NCBI GenBank assembly: GCA_024684665.1
Contig: JAIKWN010000144.1
Location: 1-5,115 of the forward strand
Origin: Clostridiales bacterium
GTDB taxonomy: Bacteria; Bacillota_A; Clostridia; Christensenellales; Aristaeellaceae
Direction of reading: 5' to 3'
DNA: 5,115 bases
Shown: in pieces, positions 1 to 5,115 of the stretch
Position numbering within the stretch: position 1 is the first letter of the stretch
Layout: every line of letters begins with the position of its first letter
Notes under the pieces: model-generated
Database searches by the model: none
Seen by the model: the letters and a program-made list of their open reading frames with translations, nothing else
What the model was told of the DNA's origin: nothing
Position numbers and translations under genes: made by a program

Positions 1-47
1 ATGGGTTCCCGGTGGGGAATATGCTGCATGATTTCTTCTCTGTTCAT
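1..47 (-). CDS. fabZ: 3-hydroxyacyl-ACP dehydratase FabZ, N-terminal fragment
   Basis: Only the first 15 codons and two bases are in the window; the rest lies beyond the left edge. The minus strand reads MNREEIMQHIPHREP, which has the IPHR(E/Y)P signature found at the start of FabZ proteins. FabZ is the cytoplasmic hot-dog-fold dehydratase that converts 3-hydroxyacyl-ACP to trans-2-enoyl-ACP in type II fatty acid synthesis. The ATG at 47-45 lies 1 nt after the TAA of the fabF fragment, which suggests translational coupling, because no strong ribosome binding site precedes it. An alternative start at the second Met (29-27) is possible but would shorten the usual leader. The catalytic His and Glu lie outside the window. 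The identification rests on a short but distinctive motif and on the fabF neighbour. Confidence 0.72.
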   Translation of the reverse strand, partial: MNREEIMQHIPHREP

Positions 48-48
48 C

Positions 49-213
49 TTATTCGGAGTACTTGCGGAACGCGACGCAGGCGTCGTGTCCGCCGAAGCCG
101 AGGGAATCGGAGATACCGATGGTGATGTCGCTCTTCACGGCAACGTTCGGCGTATAGTCCAGGTCGCACTCGGGATCTGGGCAGTCCAGGTTGATGGTGG
201 GCGGGATGATGCA
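49..213 (-). pseudogene. fabF: 3' end of fabF (beta-ketoacyl-ACP synthase II), 5' part missing
   Basis: Read on the minus strand from about 210 down to the TAA at 51-49, the translation starts [19 protein letters not shown] and ends [18 protein letters not shown]. These are the highly conserved C-terminal blocks of FabF: the IPPTIN-L segment, the [10 protein letters not shown] segment and the final GFGGHN-type glycine-rich strand (here GFGGHD). FabF condenses malonyl-ACP with acyl-ACP during chain elongation. Homology ends abruptly: above about 213 the same frame no longer resembles FabF, and the HTSVMGAAGG-type block expected just upstream does not appear in any minus frame. Roughly 350 N-terminal residues, including the Cys and first His of the active site, are therefore absent. 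This is either a truncated gene remnant at a rearrangement junction or an assembly chimera; the sequence alone cannot decide. It lies 1 nt upstream of fabZ. Confidence 0.75.
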
Positions 214-443
214 TGATGCCGATCCGGGGCCGTGTCGACAAATCCGAGGCGCTGCACATCTCCGTCTGCGGGCTTGGTTCGTTCTGGGCCGTCCCCGCCG
301 ACGACTCCGGCGAGCATATCCTGGTCCGGCTTGAAACAGGCGGGAAAACCATCACCATGCACTGCCGCGGAGGGAACCTGTGGGCCGACCTGGTCGCCTG
401 CTGCACCGGCGGCACCTATCACGACGACAACATCCCATTGTAA
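213..443 (+). CDS. Unrecognised protein, C-terminal fragment
   Basis: I do not recognise the family. The frame from 213 to the TAA at 441-443 has the strong G/C third-position bias of the neighbouring real genes, so it is probably coding. The predicted peptide has a sheet-like alternation of hydrophobic and charged residues ([14 protein letters not shown], then [15 protein letters not shown]) and several Cys (C-R-G-G, A-C-C-T-G-G), and ends HDDNIPL. No signal peptide or membrane segment is visible. The two ATGs at 213 and 216 have no ribosome binding site and sit exactly at the end of the fabF fragment; the frame is closed by TGA at 207-209. The natural start was therefore probably lost at the junction and this is the tail of a longer protein. 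Only 43 nt separate it from the URO-D-family gene downstream, with no terminator visible, so the two were probably co-transcribed. Confidence 0.45.
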   Translation: MMPIRGRVDKSEALHISVCGLGSFWAVPADDSGEHILVRLETGGKTITMHCRGGNLWADLVACCTGGTYHDDNIPL

Positions 444-460
444 ACGGACCGGCGCCGCAG

Positions 461-473
461 CACCGGACCGGTG
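461..473. repeat. Short perfect palindrome before the URO-D-family gene
   Basis: CACCGG-A-CCGGTG is a 6+6 bp inverted repeat around a single A. It ends 2 nt before the AGGA ribosome binding site (476-479) of the gene starting at 487. The octamer CGGACCGG within it also occurs at 445-452. It could be an operator half-site pair or a small RNA hairpin affecting translation, but GC-rich DNA yields such palindromes by chance and nothing else supports a regulatory role. Confidence 0.2.
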
Positions 474-486
474 AAAGGAAGACCCT

Positions 487-1518
487 ATGACTTCACGGGA
501 ACGCGTGATCAACGTTCTGAACCATCGCCCTGTCGACCGTCTTCCCCGGGAACCCTGGTTCCTTCCGGGGATCCCCATGTTCCGCCGCGCGGAAATGGAC
601 GCCCTGCTGCGCGACTATCCCTCTGATTTCGCGGCACCCCCCAACGTCTACGCTCCGGGGAAACGGGCGCAGGGCACGCCGAGCGTGAAAGGGACCAGCA
701 CCGATGCCTGGGGCTGCGTCTTCGAAGTACAGGAGAGCGGCGTCATCGGCGAAGTCAAGCACGCGCTGTTCGCGGACGATTACCGCGGCCTTGAGAGCTA
801 CGAACCGCCCTGGGAGATGATCGCCCGTTTCGACCGCGACGCCGTCGCGGCTTTCTGCGCACAGACCGACAAATTCGTCCTGGTCGGGACCGAGACCCGC
901 CCCTTCGAGCGCATGCAGTTCCTGCGCGGCACGGAAGACCTGTTCTGCGACCTGGCGGAGGACGAGCCCAAAGCCCGCGTCCTGCGCGACAAGCTGCACG
1001 AATTCTACTGTGAAGAGATGCGCCTGTGGGCTTCCACGCCGGTCGACGGCGTCGGCTTCATGGACGACTGGGGGACCCAGCGCGCCCTGCTGATCAACCC
1101 GAAGACCTAGCGCAGCTTCTTCAAGCCCCTCTACCGTGAGTACTGCCGCATCCTGCACGACGCGGGCAAGTACGTCTTTTTCCACTCCGACGGTTTTGTG
1201 GAGGACATCTATCCGGATCTCATCGAAGTGGGGATCGATGCGTTTAATTCTCAGCTTTTCTGCATGGATATGGAGAAACTCGGCCGTCTTTACGCGGGAA
1301 AAATCACATTCCGTGGAGAGATAGACCGTCAGCACCTGCTCTCGTTCGGCACGGAGGAAGAGGTCCGCGCCGGCGTGCGCCGCGCGTACCGGGCGCTCTG
1401 TCCGGACGGACGGCTCACGGGATGCATCGCCCAGTGCGAATGGGGCGTGCACGATCCCGCCGAAAACATCCGGGCCGTTTATGATGAATGGGACCGGATC
1501 GCAGCGGAGCAGGGATAA
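487..1518 (+). pseudogene. URO-D-family protein (non-HemE), interrupted by in-frame TAG
   Basis: The reading frame from ATG 487 (AGGA at 476-479, 7 nt spacing) runs to TAA 1516-1518, 343 codons, with one internal TAG at 1108-1110 (codon 208). Both halves are in the same frame and match the uroporphyrinogen decarboxylase (URO-D, PF01208) superfamily. They show the MTSRERV-N-L-H-P-DR-P opening, MDDWGTQ (192-198), an NPKT-stop-RSFFKPLYREY segment, FHSDG (232-236), and a GEID-RQ-LL-FGT-EEV-R tail. The full length fits the family. True HemE motifs (the N-terminal MRQAGRY block) are missing, so this is not heme synthesis. Relatives include corrinoid methyltransferases of the MtaA/CmuA type and many uncharacterised clostridial proteins; the substrate is unknown. 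The TAG falls where relatives commonly have Trp (SPELWR-type), so a TGG-to-TAG change fits best. Unless the stop is suppressed or a base error, the product is 207 residues lacking the C-terminal half of the barrel. Confidence 0.82.
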
Positions 1519-1534
1519 ACGGCTGTTTTCCGGA

Positions 1535-1571
1535 GCGGATCCTCCACATACGCGGAGGATCCGCCTTTTTT
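1535..1571 (+). terminator. Rho-independent terminator after the URO-D-family gene
   Basis: A perfect 11-bp stem (GCGGATCCTCC at 1535-1545 pairing with 1554-1564) with an 8-nt loop is followed by C and then six T at 1566-1571. It begins 16 nt after the TAA at 1518 and so ends the transcript from the URO-D-family gene. The minus side has no T-run, so it acts on the plus strand. Confidence 0.9.
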
Positions 1572-1615
1572 CGTGTCCGCGCTTCCCACCGCATCGGGTA
1601 TCCGCCTGCGTCAGC

Positions 1616-1644
1616 TTGCACTTTTCCCGCCTTTATGCTATGAT
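1616..1644 (+). promoter_or_regulatory. Sigma-A-type extended -10 promoter of the aldo/keto reductase gene
   Basis: TATGAT at 1639-1644 (5 of 6 to TATAAT) is preceded directly by TGC, giving the TGN extended -10 motif. TTGCAC at 1616-1621 lies 17 bp upstream and keeps the TTG core of the -35 box. It sits between the upstream terminator and the gene at 1717, the only place a promoter for that gene is expected. It implies a 5' leader of roughly 65 nt. Confidence 0.6.
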
Positions 1645-1671
1645 ATGCGGGCTGCGGGATTCTTCCGCGGA

Positions 1672-1689
1672 TCCGGATCGTGATCCGGA
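1672..1689 (+). repeat. Inverted repeat in the leader of the aldo/keto reductase mRNA
   Basis: TCCGGATC (1672-1679) and GATCCGGA (1682-1689) form an 8-bp inverted repeat separated by GT; flanking GC-rich bases (CGCGG before, CGCGG after) could extend pairing imperfectly. It lies between the predicted start site and the GGAGGA ribosome binding site at 1707-1712. No T-run follows, so it is not a terminator. It might stabilise the leader or bind a regulator, but this is speculative. Confidence 0.3.
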
Positions 1690-1716
1690 CGCGGCCCCGG
1701 AATTTCGGAGGAACTC

Positions 1717-2832
1717 ATGGCTGACTATCCCAATACCGATACGTTCAAGCTCGGCTTCGCGCTGACGCGGCTGCCCAAAACGGCGGACCGCGAGATCGAT
1801 ATCGGACTGACAAGCGAGATGACCGACCGCTTCCTTGATGCGGGCGGGACCTATTTTGACACCTCTTCCGCGCTCGACGGGGGCGAATCCGAGAAAGCTA
1901 TCCGCAAGGCGCTGGTCGCCCGGGTCCCCAGGGACCGCTACACGCTGAGCACGAAGCTGAACGCGCGGCTGATCGAGGACCATCCCGAAGGAGCTCTGCC
2001 GCAGTTCTACGCGAGCCTCGAGCGGACCGGTGCGGGCTATTTCGATTACTATCTTCTCAATGCGCCCCGGCACGAGGAACTCTTCGACTCCCTCGGGCTC
2101 TGGGATCTTCTGGCAGCGCTGAAAAAGCAGGGCCTCATCCGCTTTGCGGGCTTCACCTTTCATTCCGATCCCGCGCAGTTTGCCCACCTGCTGGACGAGC
2201 ATCCCGAGATCGATTTCGTGCAGCTGCCGATCAATTATGTCTCCTGGGACGATCCCGAGATCCGCGCGCACGAATATTATGAAGCGGCCCGCAGACACGG
2301 CGTGCCCGTGACGGTGACCGACCCGGTCAAGGGCGGCGCGCTGGCCGACCTGCCCGTAAGCGCCCGGAACATCCTCCGCGAAGCCGCTCCGGACGCCTCA
2401 TCGGCCTCGTGGGCGATCCGGTATGCCGCGTCGCTCGACGGGATCATCACCGTACTCTCCGGCATGTCTTCCGTCAGCCAGATGCAGGACAACCTCTCGG
2501 TCATCCGGAACTTCCGCCCGCTCAGCAGCGACGAACGCGGAGTGATCCGCAAGGCGCAGCGGGCCTATCTGGAGACCAAGACCATCCCGTGCACCGCCTG
2601 CCGTCAGTGCGTACCCGAGTGTCCCGTACAGATCCCGATCCCGGAAGTCTTTTCCCTGTATAACCGCAGGCTGCTCGGCACGGAGACCGTACTGGGCAAG
2701 TTTGAATACGCGGCCGCCACGCTGGGCAAGGGAAAGGTGACCGACTGCACGCAGTGCGGCCGCTGCGAAGCCGTCTGCCCCGAAAGGCTTCCCGTCGCCC
2801 GGCTGCTGCGGGAATGCTCCGGTACGGACTGA
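1717..2832 (+). CDS. Aldo/keto reductase with C-terminal 2x[4Fe-4S] ferredoxin domain
   Basis: This 371-residue cytoplasmic protein has the architecture of COG1453 'predicted oxidoreductases of the aldo/keto reductase family'. Residues about 10-265 form an AKR-type TIM barrel (FLDAGGTYFDTSS at 39-51, GESEKAI at 56-62, LSTKL at 77-81, DYYLL at 110-114, GLIRFAGFTFHS, VTVTDPVKGG). Residues about 290-371 carry two complete cluster motifs, C292-x2-C295-x2-C298-x3-C302-P and C344-x2-C347-x2-C350-x3-C354-P. Such proteins are thought to couple the clusters to an NAD(P)H- or flavin-linked reaction; the substrate is unknown. Oddly, only Asp48 and Lys80 of the AKR catalytic tetrad (Asp, Tyr, Lys, His) are recognisable: Leu53 stands at the Tyr position and Asn115 at the His position. 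The barrel may therefore not do classical carbonyl reduction. The start is supported by GGAGGA at 1707-1712. The gene has its own promoter and terminator, so it looks monocistronic. Confidence 0.93.
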   Translation: MADYPNTDTFKLGFALTRLPKTADREIDIGLTSEMTDRFLDAGGTYFDTSSALDGGESEKAIRKALVARVPRDRYTLSTKLNARLIEDHPEGALPQFYASLERTGAGYFDYYLLNAPRHEELFDSLGLWDLLAALKKQGLIRFAGFTFHSDPAQFAHLLDEHPEIDFVQLPINYVSWDDPEIRAHEYYEAARRHGVPVTVTDPVKGGALADLPVSARNILREAAPDASSASWAIRYAASLDGIITVLSGMSSVSQMQDNLSVIRNFRPLSSDERGVIRKAQRAYLETKTIPCTACRQCVPECPVQIPIPEVFSLYNRRLLGTETVLGKFEYAAATLGKGKVTDCTQCGRCEAVCPERLPVARLLRECSGTD

Positions 2833-2851
2833 ACCGCTCCCCACAGATCAC

Positions 2852-2889
2852 AAAGGCCGCCGCGGTCAAGCGCCGCGGCGGCCTTTTTT
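2852..2889 (+). terminator. Rho-independent terminator after the aldo/keto reductase gene
   Basis: An 11-bp GC stem (GGCCGCCGCGG at 2855-2865 with 2873-2883) extends by three A-T pairs to 14 bp, has a 7-nt loop (TCAAGCG), and is followed by T x6 at 2884-2889. It starts 20 nt after the TGA at 2832. The convergent Nudix gene ends at 2904, so the hairpin may also serve that strand, but the minus-side tail is only TTT before GTG, so termination there is probably weaker. Confidence 0.92.
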
Positions 2890-2903
2890 GTCCCTTTTGC
2901 GCG

Positions 2904-3479
2904 TTATCCTGCATCCCGGGCAGCGCACCACGCGCGGATCAGCGCCAAGCCCTGGTCCGGCACACAGATCGGTTTTCCGTCCACGGTGCGGCTCCCGTCC
3001 GCACAGGCGGCACAGACCCGGTCCAGGTCAAACCATTCCACCGCCTCGATCTCTTCGGGCTGGAGCCTGAGTTCCTCCGCCCGGACCGGGCGGTCCAGCG
3101 CGTAGACGAAGGTGAATTCGTTGTCCCGGAAAATGCGCTCATGGAAGACTTTTTCGTAACGGATCCGGAACGTCCCCACGGGGATCAGTTCCTCCGGACG
3201 CGCGGCAATCCCCAGTTCTTCCCCAAGCTCCCGCAGCGCCGAGGCGACCGGTTCGTCCCCCGCCGGGATATGTCCCGCCGAAGAGGTATCGTACTCTCCC
3301 GGAAAGGAATCCTTGCAAGCGCTTCGTTTCTGCAGCAGGACCTGTGTCGCTCCGCCGCAGCCCCGCACGATCCAGACGTGCGCGGTCCGGTGCAGGATCC
3401 CCCCGCGGTGAGCCTCGCCGCGCTCGACCCGTCCGCCCGTCGGGCGGCCCTGCTCGTCGACGATATCGAATATCTCCAT
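2904..3479 (-). CDS. Nudix hydrolase, IPP-isomerase-like subgroup
   Basis: The 191-residue product has a Nudix box at residues 69-91 (GHIPAGD...RELGEELGI). It matches GX5EX7REUXEEXGU except that Asp75 replaces the first Glu; metal ligands R83-E84 and E87-E88 are present. The N-terminus (MEIFDIVDEQGRPTG, then HRGGILHRTAHVWIV at 24-38) and the QKRS...FPGEYDTSSAGH block are typical of the subgroup resembling isopentenyl-diphosphate isomerase and YfcD. The lack of the full IDI active-site set suggests a pyrophosphohydrolase of a nucleoside diphosphate derivative, substrate unknown. It is soluble, with no signal peptide or membrane segment. The start at 3479 has GGAGG (plus coordinates 3484-3488) 4 nt upstream, plus a promoter at 3546-3517. 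It is divergent from the WbsX-like gene and convergent with the aldo/keto reductase gene, so it is a single-gene unit. Confidence 0.92.
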   Translation of the reverse strand: MEIFDIVDEQGRPTGGRVERGEAHRGGILHRTAHVWIVRGCGGATQVLLQKRSACKDSFPGEYDTSSAGHIPAGDEPVASALRELGEELGIAARPEELIPVGTFRIRYEKVFHERIFRDNEFTFVYALDRPVRAEELRLQPEEIEAVEWFDLDRVCAACADGSRTVDGKPICVPDQGLALIRAWCAARDAG

Positions 3480-3516
3480 AAAACCTCCACGGCCTCGTCA
3501 CGGAATAAACTCCTGT

Positions 3517-3546
3517 ATTGTATCCCTTTCCCGTTCCGGCTGTCAA
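3517..3546 (-). promoter_or_regulatory. Sigma-A-type promoter of the Nudix gene
   Basis: On the minus strand TTGACA (plus 3541-3546, a perfect -35) is followed after 18 bp by TACAAT (plus 3517-3522, 5 of 6 to the -10 consensus). It lies about 40 nt upstream of the Nudix ATG, giving a leader of about 30 nt. Confidence 0.7.
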
Positions 3547-3575
3547 ACCGCCGGACAAAGCGCGCAGGTCCCCTG

Positions 3576-3604
3576 TTTTCACCGTGAGCGTTTTGGCATA
3601 TAAT
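3576..3604 (+). promoter_or_regulatory. Sigma-A-type promoter of the WbsX/GH99-like gene
   Basis: A perfect TATAAT at 3599-3604 is preceded at 17 bp by TTTTCA (3576-3581, 4 of 6 to TTGACA). The gene start is at 3641, giving a leader of about 30 nt containing GGAGGA at 3629-3634. It is back-to-back with the Nudix promoter: the two -35 boxes are 29 bp apart and point away from each other. A regulator bound between them could affect both genes, but I see no clear operator. Confidence 0.7.
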
Positions 3605-3640
3605 ACATAGCGTCAAAACGAGGATCACGGAGGAACGCTC

Positions 3641-4744
3641 ATGAAGCACTACGATATCGCAGCCTATATCTGGCCCGCCTATACGGGCGATGAGCCCCGC
3701 ACCCGCATCTTCTGGCCCGAAGGCATGGGCGAGTGGCAGTCGGTGCGCTCGGCGAAGGCCAAATTCGAGGGGCACAGCTGGCCGCGCAGGCCGCTGTGGG
3801 GGTATGTGAACGAAGCCGATCCGTATGTGATGGAGATGGAGATCGACGCCGCCGCGGATCACGGCGTCAACGTGTTCATCTATGACTGGTACTGGTACGA
3901 CCGGCGCCCGTTCCTTGAGAACTGCCTGAACGACGGGTTCCTGAAGGCCCGCAACCGGGACCGGATGAAGTTCTACCTGATGTGGGCCAACCATGACGCC
4001 CTGGCGCTGTGGGACAAACGCAACGCGGACGACGGGGACACCGTGATCTGGGGCGGCGGCGTGGACCGCGCGGAATTCGAGCGGGCCATGACCCATGTGA
4101 TCCGCAGCTATTTCACCCAGCCCAACTACTACACCATCGAAGACAAGCCGGTGGTGATGATCTACGACGTCCCGAAGCTCGCGCAGGGCCTGGGCGGCAT
4201 CGACGAGACCCGCAGGGCGGTCGACTGGCTCCGGGAAGCCTGCGTCCGGGAAGGCCTGCCCGGCGTGCACCTGCAGTTCACCATGTGGAACGAACGCTTC
4301 ACCAACCTCAGCGGCGTGGACGGCGGAAGATCCGTTCCCGCGAGGGCTTTCGACAGCGTCGGCTTTGACAGCTGTTCCCACTACCAGTACGTCCACTATA
4401 CCGACATCGACCGCAATTACGAAGACGTCCTGCCCGATGTGGAAAAGGAATGGGCAAGGCTGGAAAAAGAACTGCCTTTCCCCTATTTCCCCCACGTCAG
4501 CGTAGGCTGGGACAACAACCCGCGTTTTAACGGTTTCCGCCCGGGCATCCTGAAAAACTGCACGCCCGACAACATCGCCAGGGCCCTCCGCATGGCGAAG
4601 GCATACGCCGACCGTCATCCGGAGCAGCCGCCTCTGATCACCGTCAACAGCTGGAACGAGTGGACCGAGTCCAGCTACCTGCAGCCCGACAGCCTGTACG
4701 GATACGGGTACCTCGAGGCGATCCGGCAGGTCTTCATGGGCTGA
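3641..4744 (+). CDS. WbsX/GH99-like domain protein (putative glycan-processing enzyme)
   Basis: The 367-residue protein matches the WbsX family (PF14307; often named 'glycosyltransferase WbsX' or 'glycoside hydrolase family 99-like'), at the family's usual single-domain length. Visible blocks are the N-terminal AAYIWPAY strand, W-x-YVNEADPYVMEMEIDAAADHGVNVFIYDWYWYD (key residues D82, W83, W85, D87), a YYTIEDKPVVMIYD strand, VGWDNNPR (288-295), and the C-terminal NSWNEWTES-YLQPD...YGYGYLEAI (W338, N339, E340, W341, E343). The carboxylates there are candidates for catalysis by analogy with the GH99 endo-alpha-mannosidase fold. The family occurs in O-antigen/polysaccharide clusters and in gut Clostridia; whether it transfers or hydrolyses sugars is unsettled. 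There is no signal peptide, so it is probably cytoplasmic. The start is fixed by GGAGGA at 3629-3634, 6 nt upstream. A 55-nt gap without a terminator leads to larC. Confidence 0.92.
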   Translation: MKHYDIAAYIWPAYTGDEPRTRIFWPEGMGEWQSVRSAKAKFEGHSWPRRPLWGYVNEADPYVMEMEIDAAADHGVNVFIYDWYWYDRRPFLENCLNDGFLKARNRDRMKFYLMWANHDALALWDKRNADDGDTVIWGGGVDRAEFERAMTHVIRSYFTQPNYYTIEDKPVVMIYDVPKLAQGLGGIDETRRAVDWLREACVREGLPGVHLQFTMWNERFTNLSGVDGGRSVPARAFDSVGFDSCSHYQYVHYTDIDRNYEDVLPDVEKEWARLEKELPFPYFPHVSVGWDNNPRFNGFRPGILKNCTPDNIARALRMAKAYADRHPEQPPLITVNSWNEWTESSYLQPDSLYGYGYLEAIRQVFMG

Positions 4745-4788
4745 CCCCCGGTCCGCAGCCTTTCCTTTCCGCCCGACCGTCCTACGAT

Positions 4789-4796
4789 AAGGAGGT
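4789..4796 (+). promoter_or_regulatory. Ribosome binding site of larC
   Basis: AAGGAGGT is a perfect complement to the 16S rRNA 3' end. It lies 3 nt before the ATG at 4800 and fixes that start over internal Met codons. The close spacing and the lack of a recognisable promoter in 4745-4788 suggest larC is read from the transcript of the gene upstream. Confidence 0.8.
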
Positions 4797-4799
4797 CCC

Positions 4800-5115
4800 A
4801 TGAAAACACTGTATCTGGAATGCGCGATGGGCGCGGCCGGCGACATGCTGACGGCCGCGCTGACGGAACTGCTCGACGACCGCCAGGCCTTCATGGACCG
4901 TCTGAACGCGCTGGGGATCCCCGGCGTTCGGTACACAGCCGAGCCCTGCGTCAAGTGCGGGATCACCGGCACCCACATGCGCGTCACCGTCGACGGTCGG
5001 GAAGAGACGGCCGGCGACGACCCCGGGCCCGGCCCCGATCATTTCCATGATCCTGTCCATGAACATGAGCATGAGCACGAACATGAACACGGGCACGACC
5101 ACGAACACAGCCATG
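4800..5115 (+). CDS. larC: LarC, nickel insertion protein for the nickel-pincer cofactor, N-terminal part
   Basis: 105 codons are present before the window ends. The start [21 protein letters not shown] matches the conserved LarC opening (ECxMGAAGDM), followed by a GIPGV...C50-VKCGITGTH59 block also typical of LarC. A linker then becomes His-rich, with 12 His in residues 81-105, alternating mainly with Glu. LarC is the CTP-dependent cyclometallase that inserts nickel into pyridinium-3,5-bisthiocarboxylic acid mononucleotide, after LarB and LarE. The product is the cofactor of lactate racemase (LarA) and related racemases and epimerases. The His tract fits nickel binding or storage and is common in this family. 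No larA, larB or larE lies in the window; they may follow on the right. In some species larC is split and joined by a frameshift near the middle; that region is not in the window. Confidence 0.93.
   Translation, partial: MKTLYLECAMGAAGDMLTAALTELLDDRQAFMDRLNALGIPGVRYTAEPCVKCGITGTHMRVTVDGREETAGDDPGPGPDHFHDPVHEHEHEHEHEHGHDHEHSH
5058..5114 (+). repeat. Hexanucleotide-periodic tract encoding (His-Glu/Asp/Gly) repeats in larC
   Basis: From codon 87 every second codon is His (CAT or CAC), alternating with GAA/GAG and, near the end, GGG, GAC and AGC, to give a 6-nt period over about 57 nt. Mixed CAT/CAC and GAA/GAG use makes it an imperfect repeat, which argues for selection on the protein rather than very recent slippage. 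The tract may continue past the right edge and is a plausible place for a contig to break. Confidence 0.8.

Noticed and set aside
1..216. A 71-codon plus-strand frame starting at base 1
   Set aside because: It is the complement of the fabF and fabZ coding sequence, which matches conserved protein blocks.
1108..1110. TAG as a pyrrolysine codon
   Set aside because: Known pyrrolysine sites are in methylamine methyltransferases (MtmB, MtbB, MttB), not in URO-D-family proteins. The position looks like Trp in relatives and no pyl gene is in the window.
493..1452. A 319-codon open frame on the minus strand
   Set aside because: It mirrors the URO-D-family gene, where conserved motifs lie on the plus strand; the reverse frame has no recognisable motif or ribosome binding site.
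1198..1518. Separate short gene starting at GTG 1198
   Set aside because: It is in frame with and continues the URO-D-family gene, lacks a ribosome binding site, and begins inside the family's FHSDG-FVEDI block.
487..1518. HemE (heme-pathway uroporphyrinogen decarboxylase)
   Set aside because: The N-terminal MRQAGRY-type substrate-binding block is absent and there are no heme genes nearby.
2852..2889. A riboswitch or CRISPR-like repeat
   Set aside because: It is a single hairpin with a T-run right after a stop codon, fully explained as a terminator; there are no repeats with spacers anywhere in the window.
2754..3587. A 277-codon plus-strand frame across the terminator
   Set aside because: It crosses the end of the aldo/keto reductase gene and its terminator and runs antisense to the Nudix gene; it has no family features.
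3185..4987. A 600-codon open frame on the minus strand
   Set aside because: It runs antisense to the WbsX-like gene and overlaps larC and the Nudix gene. Its composition (Val/His/Asp-rich) is typical of the reverse frame of a GC-rich gene, and the opposite strand has clear family motifs.

Overview
The window is about 60% G+C. It looks like part of the genome of an anaerobic, high-GC member of the Bacillota (Clostridia-like, perhaps from gut or rumen). This is inferred from strong AGGAGG-type ribosome binding sites, an aldo/keto reductase fused to a two-cluster ferredoxin domain, a non-heme URO-D-family protein, a WbsX/GH99-like protein and a LarC with a histidine tract. No marker here fixes the genus. 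The sequence starts and stops inside genes, so it may be a whole short contig.

Layout. On the minus strand, positions 1-213 hold the first 15 codons of fabZ and, 1 nt upstream, the last ~54 codons of fabF. The fabF homology stops abruptly near 205-213. It abuts plus-strand coding sequence (about 213-443) that lacks its own 5' end. This is either a real rearrangement breakpoint or an assembly chimera. Next comes a URO-D-family gene (487-1518), split by one in-frame TAG at codon 208 where relatives usually have Trp, and closed by a strong intrinsic terminator. A single-gene unit follows: an extended -10 promoter, an aldo/keto reductase with two C-terminal [4Fe-4S] motifs (1717-2832), and a terminator. 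A Nudix hydrolase (3479-2904) lies on the minus strand and converges on that terminator. It is divergent from a WbsX/GH99-like gene (3641-4744), and each of the pair has a recognisable sigma-A-type promoter in the 161-bp gap. The last gene is larC, starting at 4800 after a perfect AAGGAGGT and running off the right end inside its His-rich linker. No terminator is visible between the WbsX-like gene and larC, so they may share a transcript.

Functionally the genes are a mixed housekeeping/accessory set: fatty-acid synthesis ends, redox, nucleotide-type hydrolysis, glycan processing and nickel-pincer cofactor assembly. I see no CRISPR array, tRNA, rRNA, transposase or phage gene, and no convincing new multi-gene system. 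The points most worth a second look are the TAG in the URO-D gene, the fabF breakpoint, and the loss of the usual Tyr and His of the aldo/keto reductase active site.
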